Of a stretch of DNA of 64,000 nt, positions 57,343 through 64,000 are shown piece after piece; the first letter of the stretch is position 1, and every line of letters starts with the position of its first letter. The stretch is from Benincasa hispida (lineage: Eukaryota; Streptophyta; Magnoliopsida; Cucurbitales; Cucurbitaceae), in NCBI RefSeq assembly GCF_009727055.1, contig NC_052350.1, forward strand, positions 42,403,751-42,467,750, read 5' to 3'. The notes under the pieces are model-generated. The model did no database searches. It was given only the letters and a program-made list of their open reading frames with translations, and was not told the DNA's origin. Both the position numbers and the translations under genes were made by a program.

Positions 57343-59308
57343 TTAGGGGAGGAAGGGGAGGCTTGGGGAAAGCAAAGACAGAGGAGGAAGATGCCTTGTT
57401 AGGACAGGGGAGAGCAGGGTAAGGAAGGGACCGGCTGTTTGAGGGTAGAGAAGGCAGGGAGGCCGATTGGTCTGGAAAAACAAGGAGGGCAGGGGAGAGG
57501 AATTGAGATAGAGAGCAGGGGAAGAGGAAAACTGATGAGGAGCTTTGGTTTCGGGCTTGGCTATGACATGTTTGATCGAGGAGGAGACTGAGTGAAGCAC
57601 TACATTGTAGGGGACACAAAATTTTGCTTTCTTTTTTCTTTTTCGCATTGGTGGCTTTTCAACTTCTTTCTCTTTCATTTTAATGGCAGCAGATGAATTA
57701 ATATCTATTCGTGGAACACGAGGAGCCTTATCTGAAACAGCAAATAAAGCAGGGGACTTTTCAGTTTCCTTTGATATGCCAGATGGACTTTCAAATGACT
57801 GCGGCTGCAAGGGCTTCTTGGCTTCCTTTGAGTTAAGAAAAACTTTTTCAGAAGACTGCGGCTGTGGGGACTTTTCAGCTTCCATATTTAAGTGATTTAC
57901 TTCGGCAACCTCATTAAAAAAGCAAGATGGCTTTTCGACTTCCCTTATTTCTCCCATATTGATGATTGAGGTTTGTGACTTTTCAACTTCCCTTATTACT
58001 CCCAGATTGAAGAATGAATTTTGTGGCTTTTGGATTGCATTCAACTTTTCTGCTTTTGCTCTTAGGCATCGTGAGAACTTAGGCTTAGATTTATTTGACA
58101 ATAGGAAAGATCAATTGGATAAATCGATTACATCAACTTGGGATGAGGCATCTTCATCCTTTAGAGCATCATGTACCCGAACTAGGTCTATTGGATTGGA
58201 GAAGTCTTTAAGCAAGACTTTAGTGGGTAGTTTTGAAGGTTGATGACAGCAAGTAATATCACCAAAGTGTAAGTAAAAACTTCCACCAATATCATCCTTA
58301 ACTTCAATGGTGGCTGGCATAAATCCACATAAATTCCTCGACTTGAATTTTTGCTTCTAAACAGTTGGTGAGATTAAGAGTTTCTGAAGCAATAGCAATT
58401 AATCCACCAAAATAAGCCCCAATTGCTTCAAAAGTTTTCCTACACCAATAATCTAAGGGAAGGTTTTTGATTGTGATCCAACCCCCATAACCTTGCATTA
58501 CTGAGGGCCTTCCATGACTGTTTGAATTCCATTTTTCCAGATGAAGGTGAAAAGGGCCGAACTTAGTCCATTTACCCTTAATTGACACTTTTTTGTTGAG
58601 ATTTCCTTGGCTTAGTTTGACGAGGGCTTTGTCTGCAAACAGAGGATTGATGATGACATTGGTGCCTAGAAACTTGCTTAGTTCTACCGCAATCTCCTTC
58701 CACCCATTTGATGCCATTAGTCTTGAGATAATCCAGAGGTTACTAAAATTCTCAGACAAGACATCATCATTCTTCTTTAACCAGATAGCAGGGATGCTTT
58801 GTTTCTTCACATGTGGAGTAGGGGAGGATGGGAGGGCAGAGTTCTCACAGGGAGGTGGAGTAGGGCTGGTACGACCGGCTGGACTAAGCTTAGAAGAGGG
58901 AAGAGATGAAGAAGAACTAACCTGGAGAGCAGGGGATTTTTTGAAGTGTTGGATGCAGCTATCGATCATCTCCTTGAAGTCTTGCCAGCCTGCTTTTTCG
59001 TTGCCAAACGGGATGTGGATATTCCTTCTTCCTCCTGTGATTGGCCAAACAACATATTCAACAAACCAACTCTCCTTTGCACGAAATTTGGCAAGCCTCA
59101 TGAAACTTTGATCAACTCTTTCCTTTAGAAGGAAAAACTCAAAGGTGGAACCATACAATAGTCTGCGAAAGCTCTCAAGAAGCCAAGTAGTTGAGGTTAG
59201 AGAGAGAAGAATGGACTGTCCTTTTTTTATGTCTTTTAAAAGGAAGTTCGATCCTTCTCGCTCCAAATGAAAGGCGTGGTCAAGGATACGGCAAGAGAGC
59301 GAAGTCAT
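57343..59308 (-). pseudogene. LINE ORF1 (DUF4283-type RNA-binding/gag-like), broken
   Basis: Minus-strand ATG at 59308. The first 334 codons include LHLEKWNSNSHGRPSVMQGY, then GGWITIKNLPLDYWCRKTFEAIG, the DUF4283-type pattern common in plant LINE ORF1 proteins, which coat LINE RNA. One frameshift near 58325 moves the reading from FMWIYASHH* to MPATIEVKDDIGG (58320-58111). After the stop at 58111 a long Ser/Pro/Lys-rich tail stays open (58101-57343, 252 codons) with repeated EVEKP/KEAEKSP words. The tail then becomes proline-rich toward ORF2. It is missing the zinc-knuckle that some relatives have. Confidence 0.82.
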
Positions 59309-59451
59309 GGCTGGAAGTAGGGCAGAAATAGAGTGAGGGAGGGATGATGGAAGCCGGAGGAAGGTTGGAGGGAGAGGGGTGAGGGAGGCGGTCAGAAGGA
59401 GGGAAGTTTAGGGAGGGCATTGGTGAGGTCCAGTGAGGTGGTCGAAAGGGT

Positions 59452-59481
59452 GGGGGGGGGGGGGGGGGGGGTGGGGGGGGG
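59452..59481 (+). repeat. Poly(G) tract, G20-T-G9
   Basis: Twenty G, one T, nine G on the plus strand (C-rich on the LINE sense strand), in the GGGAGG-rich 5' region of the inner LINE. Long homopolymers are often mis-sized by assemblers, so the exact length is uncertain. Confidence 0.9.
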
Positions 59482-61570
59482 TGAGGGAGGAGGGGGAGTA
59501 GGGAGGATAAGAGGAGAGATGGGGAGAGTCATTATTTTTAAGTGTTAAAAATATAAGTTAGTCTGATGGTCAATGAGTTTATTGATGATTGTTTTTTTCA
59601 CCAAAAGCCTAGGGTGATTCTAAAACTCGATATGGAGAAGGCTTTTGACACAGTTGATTGGGAATTTCTTGACTACATCCTTATGATTAAAGGTTTTGAT
59701 ACTCTTTGGCGTACTTGGATCAGAGGTTGCATCATTAGTGCCAATTATTCCATTATTATTAATGGCCGTCCTTAGGGAAAGCTTATACGTACCCGTGGCA
59801 TCAGACACGGTGATCCTCTCTCCCCTTGCTTATTTATTCTTGTTGCTAACTGCCTGAGCCATCTCCTTGCTCATAGCTCCTCGATGGGTCTCACTATTGC
59901 CCACCCTATTAGTCATTCGTCTTTTCTCTGAATCATTTACAATTTGCTGATGATACATCATTCGTCTTTTTCTCTGAATCATTTACAATTTGCTGATGAT
60001 ACATTGTTATTCTCCACTATCGAGCAACATGCTTTACAGAACTTGTTTGATGTTGTCCGTATTTTTGAATGTGCATCTGGTCTGAAAATTAATTTGGCTA
60101 AGGTGAGCTTCTTGGTATTCATGTTCCTTATTCTGAATTTGATTGGTTGATTAACTCTTTTGGTTGCAAGCGGGGTTACCGGCCTTCTACTTACCTTGGC
60201 CTCCCTTTGGGTGGTAATCCGAGTTTTGTGACTTTCTGGCAACCGGTGATGGAGAGAATTCAACACAAGCTTCATAATTGGAAATATGCTTATATTTCGA
60301 AGGGTGGCAGACACACTCTCATACAGGCTATCCTTTCTAATCTCTCTACATATTACTTATCTTTGTTCAGGGCTCCCTCCTCTGTTATTAGTTGCCTTGA
60401 TAAGCTGGTTCGAGACTTCTTTTGGGAGGGTCCTCATGATGATGTTGGCATGCATAATGTGAATTGGGAAATATCTCAGCACCCTCAATTGTTGGGAGGC
60501 CTTGGTATTGGCAACTTTAAGCATAGAAATTCTGTCCTTGCAAAATGGACTTGACGATTTCTTTTTGAGCATGATGCATTATGGAGGTCTTTTATTATGG
60601 CCATACTATTCTATCAATTGTATATGGCCTATTCCTATCTCTCGTGCCTCTTTTAAGGCACCTTGGAGGTTTATTTGCCAAAATATTGGTCTGGTGGCTT
60701 CTTGTATTTGTCGTGGGCTTGGTGAAGATTCTTCTACTTCTTTTTGGCATGACTCTTGGTTTAGTTGTGGAACTCATCTTCTCATGCTTGGGATCTCAAT
60801 CTTCGCCGTAATCTTATTGAGATGGAAATTGCGAAATGGACCACTTTGTCGTTTGTCAGGTTATGCTCTTCCCCTGATTCCTGGATTTGGCCTCTAGATC
60901 CTTCTCAGGTCTATTTTGTTAAATCCCTTATGGTTGACTTGATGGATACTGGGACTTTGGCCTCCTCGGATCTTTTACTGGATGATTTGGAAAGACTGCT
61001 ACCCTAAGTGGATCAAAATTTTTCTTTGGGAGCTTAGCTTGGGTGCCATCAATACTGTTGACCGTTTGCAACGTCATCTTCCTTATATGTGTATCTCTCC
61101 ATCTTGGTGCCACATGTGTCATCAACAAGCTGAATCTTCAGTTCATCTGTTTTAACATTGTTTGTTTGCTGCAAATTTTTGGGATACTATTCCTTCTTCT
61201 TTTGGGTGGTACTTTATTTGCCCTAATTCAATCTCTAATGCTCTAGCTTCTATTTTGGTGGGTCATCCATTCGGTGGTACCAAGAAGACGGTTTGATTGG
61301 CTATTATGCATGCTTTTTTCTAGTGGTTGTGGGGAGAAAGGAATAATCGTCTTTTTAATGACTTATCTTTCTCCTTCCATCGTATTATGGATACGGTTTT
61401 ATTTACTGCTTTTCTTGGTGCAAAATAAGCACCCTTTTAGTCATTTCAGCTTATCCTTTTTAGTGAGCAATTGGCAATCCTTGATGTAATTTTTCTCAGG
61501 GGTCTTATCCTTGTTTTCATTTTTCAATGAAACGTTTCTTTATTTAAAAAAAAAAGAAAAAGAAATAAAA

Positions 61571-61670
61571 GAAATGTAGGAGAGAGAGGTTTCATAAATT
61601 CAATGCTTTTTTTTTTTGGGGGGGGGGGGGGGCGAGGGTGTTCTATGGATACTTTTTTTTTTTTTAGGGA
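61571..61670 (+). repeat. Homopolymer block: T11-G15, then T13
   Basis: 61607-61617 is poly(T), 61618-61632 is poly(G) and 61653-61665 is poly(T). The last is likely the reverse-complemented poly(A) tail of the minus-strand LINE beginning at 61653. The first two have no clear parent. Confidence 0.7.
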
Positions 61671-64000
61671 TAAGAAACCAGGTTTTTCATTGTGAATGAT
61701 GAAAGATGTGTAAGGACATATAAAAACAAGCCCAAAAAAAAAGGCAAATACCTCATGCCCAATCACAAAAGGGTTCCAAAAGAATAAGACCAAGCTAATA
61801 ATTACAAAATGTTCTATTAACAAATGCCCATGAATAGGAATTGAACCTAATGAAATTCAAATCCCACAAATCCTCTCCCGACATTTCCACACCACAAAAA
61901 ATTATAGAGTTCCTCTCAAGCCAAATATCCCTCTAACATAACAAAAAATAAAATGGTCAAAAAGCTCTTCCTTTGTCACGAAAAAGAGGGTTCAAGAGAA
62001 CCTCCTCGAACATTGAACAACACTGGCTATTACGAGTCGATGCAGCCCCAAAAGTCTTAAAAAACCGAATCCACAGAGAGCTAATAAAATCGCTATTCCA
62101 AAGTGACTGGTCCAAATTCTCTTATTGTCTCCTACAAAGAACACTGAACACACCATTGAGGCCATAACACCATGGAGGAAAGCCTTTGGACTTGTTCTTG
62201 TGTATTCGCTCTCCCATGAAAAACTTGCCAGGCAAGAGTTTCACACTTTCTTAGGCATTTTAACCTTCCAAAGAGAGGAGAATGCAAGGCTCCCTGAGGA
62301 GGAGATAGGGTGCAAAGAAACCGCAAGAAAGAGCTATTGGAAAAGCTTTTGGAGGGCTTTGGAACCCAAGATCTAAAACCCCTTCTCCAGGATGAATAAA
62401 CTGAAAAGAAATAACGGAGAGGTGACTAACCACCTCACCCACAGTTAATAACGGGATGATGAAAACTTAGAGAGAGAAAGGCAGAGCTATTGGAGGAAGG
62501 AAAAACATAAGCTACTGAATGTAGCCTCTATAGATGATAAAGATAAAAGTACAAAGCACACATGGGTTTCTCTTCACCCATAAATCCTCCCAAAAATAAG
62601 TATTCGACGGGTCCTTGATAGAGCATTTAACAAACTAAGAGAACATAAGAACACCTGAGCCAATAGCAAATTAAGGGCTTTTACAAGAATCTTTGAACCT
62701 ACCACCCGAGACCCATTCAAAAGGTGAGGTCCATACTTACAATAATCTTCTGCTACAAAGAATGAGGTACCAAGTAGAAACGCCATAACCATTCACCAAG
62801 AAGCCTCATTACGTAACTGTAGATTCCTGATGTCTAAGCCTCCACTCTCTCTCCCAATTAACTAAGTGGGCCCCTCCCCCTCATCAACCCTTTTCCGCAA
62901 GAAAACCTCATTAACCTTTCAATGTTCTTACTAACTGAGATGCGCACCCTAAAAAGGGAAAGGAAGTATAACAGAATTCTACTCAACAACGACTAAATCA
63001 AAGTCAATCTTCCCCTCTTAGGGAAGAAAGCCCTTTTTCATGATGATAGCCTTTTCTGAATTTTTTCCACACCCGGTTTCAAAAACACACAAATCTGGGT
63101 TATCACCCAAAGGAAGGCCAAGACAAGCATCGGGAAGCGGGTGAACTTCACACCTCAAAGATGCCCAATAACTTAACTTAGCAGGCACAATTCACTCCAA
63201 AAATGGTGTTTTTCTGGCGATTAGTTTTTAAACTTAATATAGCTTCACAAAAAGACAAAAAGCCATTAAGGTTCCTAAAGGAGTTCTCCTTTTCAGAAGA
63301 AAAAAGGAACGTCATCAATGAATTGAAGGGAGACAATTGAACTCCTTTAGAACCCACCAGAAAACCCTTCATCACACCCCCCTCTACACCATCATACACT
63401 GACTTCTTGAGAAAGTCCAGCACTTGATTGAATAGAAAGGGAGAATAGGGTCACCTTGCTTAAGACCTCTTGTCACAAAGATCTTCCCCCTTGAGCCATT
63501 GTGGAGAAGTTAGTTAATTGAAGTTAATTCTGACTCCAAGCTCTACACTTAAACCCAAAACCTTTTTTGCGCAAACCTTCATCTAGCAAGCCTCAACCCA
63601 CGTGATCACAAACTTTCTCAAAATCCACCTCTAGAATCACCCTTTTCTTTTTTTCTCACGTTATAATCCTCAATGGCTTAATCATGATACCCTTGGGCAT
63701 TCAAAATAGTACTAAGGAGCACTTAGGCCTAAGGTCTTCGACCAATAGCTTTTTCTTTCTTTTGGAATCAGACAAACATAAGTCTCACTTGTAGCAACAA
63801 CTATAATCCTCCTTGTTTCTTATAAAAAAAGAGCAACGACTATAATCCCTCTCTTGCAAAACTCATTAAAGACTTTCCATAGGTCTTCCACTTTACATCC
63901 TCTTGATTATCTTGATAAAATGCCATAGGGAAACCATCCCACCTTGGCGATTTATTCCTATCAAAATCTAAAACGACCTTCTGGATCTCTTCTGAGGAGA
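61653..64000 (-). mobile_element. Old L1-type LINE, minus strand, strongly decayed, runs off the window
   Basis: On the minus strand, broken frames give recognisable reverse-transcriptase pieces. From 64000: LSSEEIQKVVLDFDRNKSP, ILEVDFEKVCDHVG (about 63630), GFLVGSKGVQLSPF (63370) and CLGLPLGDNPDLCVF (about 63110). Downstream come a DUF-like region and zf-RVT-like sequence (62132-62442) and DIWLERNSIIFC (about 61900). Stops and frameshifts occur every few dozen codons. The 5' half (ORF1, endonuclease) would lie to the right of the window. It lies between the plus-strand LINE and whatever follows, possibly SELO intron. Confidence 0.75.

Larger units (their letters stand above)
52739..59563 (-). 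mobile_element. Near full-length L1-type LINE, minus strand
   Basis: 6825 bp, flanked by identical 20-bp copies of TGATGGTCAATGAGTTTATT at 52719-52738 and 59564-59583: a target-site duplication. On the minus strand it runs from a C-rich 5' region (about 59450) through ORF1 (59308 downward) and ORF2 (56761 to about 53260) to a 3' untranslated region. A short T run at 52739-52741 on the plus strand marks what remains of the tail. The host LINE frame LMVNEFI resumes exactly across the insertion, confirming the boundaries. Confidence 0.93.
51853..61560 (+). mobile_element. 5'-truncated L1-type LINE, plus strand, interrupted by another LINE
   Basis: The element consists of 51853-52738 and 59564-61560 (about 2.9 kb once the inner LINE is removed). 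Reverse transcriptase motifs in order: FTEEEVYMAVSSLG and GPNGFTAEF-stop, then YQPISLIPCAYKIVARVL, VILKLDMEKAFDTVDWEF, IRTRGIRHGDPLSPCLFIL, LQFADDTLLF, and YLGLPLGGNP with RDFFWEGP. The C-terminal region follows to about 61490. It ends in an A-rich tail at 61541-61570. Endonuclease and ORF1 are missing, the usual result of incomplete reverse transcription. Stops (AEF*, INGRP*) and frameshifts show that it is inactive. A 17-bp word gaaatgtaggagagaga after the tail (61571) also occurs at 51706, near the left edge. Confidence 0.88.

Noticed and set aside
61571..61587. 17-bp word gaaatgtaggagagaga as target duplication of the outer LINE
   Set aside because: Its left copy (51706) is not adjacent to the LINE start at 51853 and belongs to the 165-bp host repeat, so continuity of the host repeat explains it equally well.

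Overview
This window is nuclear DNA from a flowering plant. The evidence is an intron-bearing gene with a transit-peptide-like N-terminus, plant-type Ty1/copia and L1-type retroelements, tRNA-iMet-type primer sites and AT-rich intergenic DNA. The LTR style resembles what I recall from cucurbits (Cucurbitaceae), but that is memory, not a search. Almost all of the 64 kb is nested, decayed retrotransposon. I find one host gene, and only its first two coding exons. I see no tRNA or rRNA gene, CRISPR array, operon or other prokaryotic system.

Layout. 1-5040: two related LTR remnants in opposite orientation, with GC-richer 'gacgcatg/atgcgtcg' repeats. 5041-11613: a minus-strand chain LTR - internal - LTR - internal - LTR, with primer sites. 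One internal region is a 155-bp-type repeat array and the other carries a nested solo-LTR with a 5-bp target duplication (8619-10317). 11614-14649: LTR pieces and a deleted copia gag/integrase remnant. 14650-18785: a 155-bp satellite-like array broken by a 100-N gap. 18786-24605: copia LTRs, an RNase H fragment and a coding-poor LTR element. 24606-29545: minus-strand copia polyprotein remnant, leader and LTR. 29546-40333: further LTR pieces, with a second hairpin-ended LTR inserted in a copia LTR. 40334-46545: a decayed plus-strand copia polyprotein between minus-strand LTRs. 46546-48560: AT-rich DNA, a 33-bp minisatellite and a 34-bp repeat.

At 49173-50381 lie exons 1 and 2 of a selenoprotein-O (SelO/YdiU-type protein adenylyltransferase) gene. 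Downstream are three L1-type LINEs: a 5'-truncated plus-strand element, a nearly full-length minus-strand element inside it with a 20-bp target duplication, and an older minus-strand one running off the window. The rest of SELO must lie beyond 64000, across a very large intron, or be lost.

Assembly quality matters here. Four Tn5 mosaic-end inverted dimers (2231, 4532, 37964, 38159) are library adaptors left in the assembly. There is also a near-identical 305-bp duplication joined by a single N, and a deletion-rich repeat copy beside the 100-N gap. Several apparent duplications are therefore artefacts.

I found no convincing new multi-gene system. The most biologically interesting signals are the conserved hairpin at the end of one LTR family (four copies, stem sequence changing in compensated fashion), the chained coding-less LTR elements carrying satellite arrays, and the 234-bp triplication across a LINE junction next to SELO.
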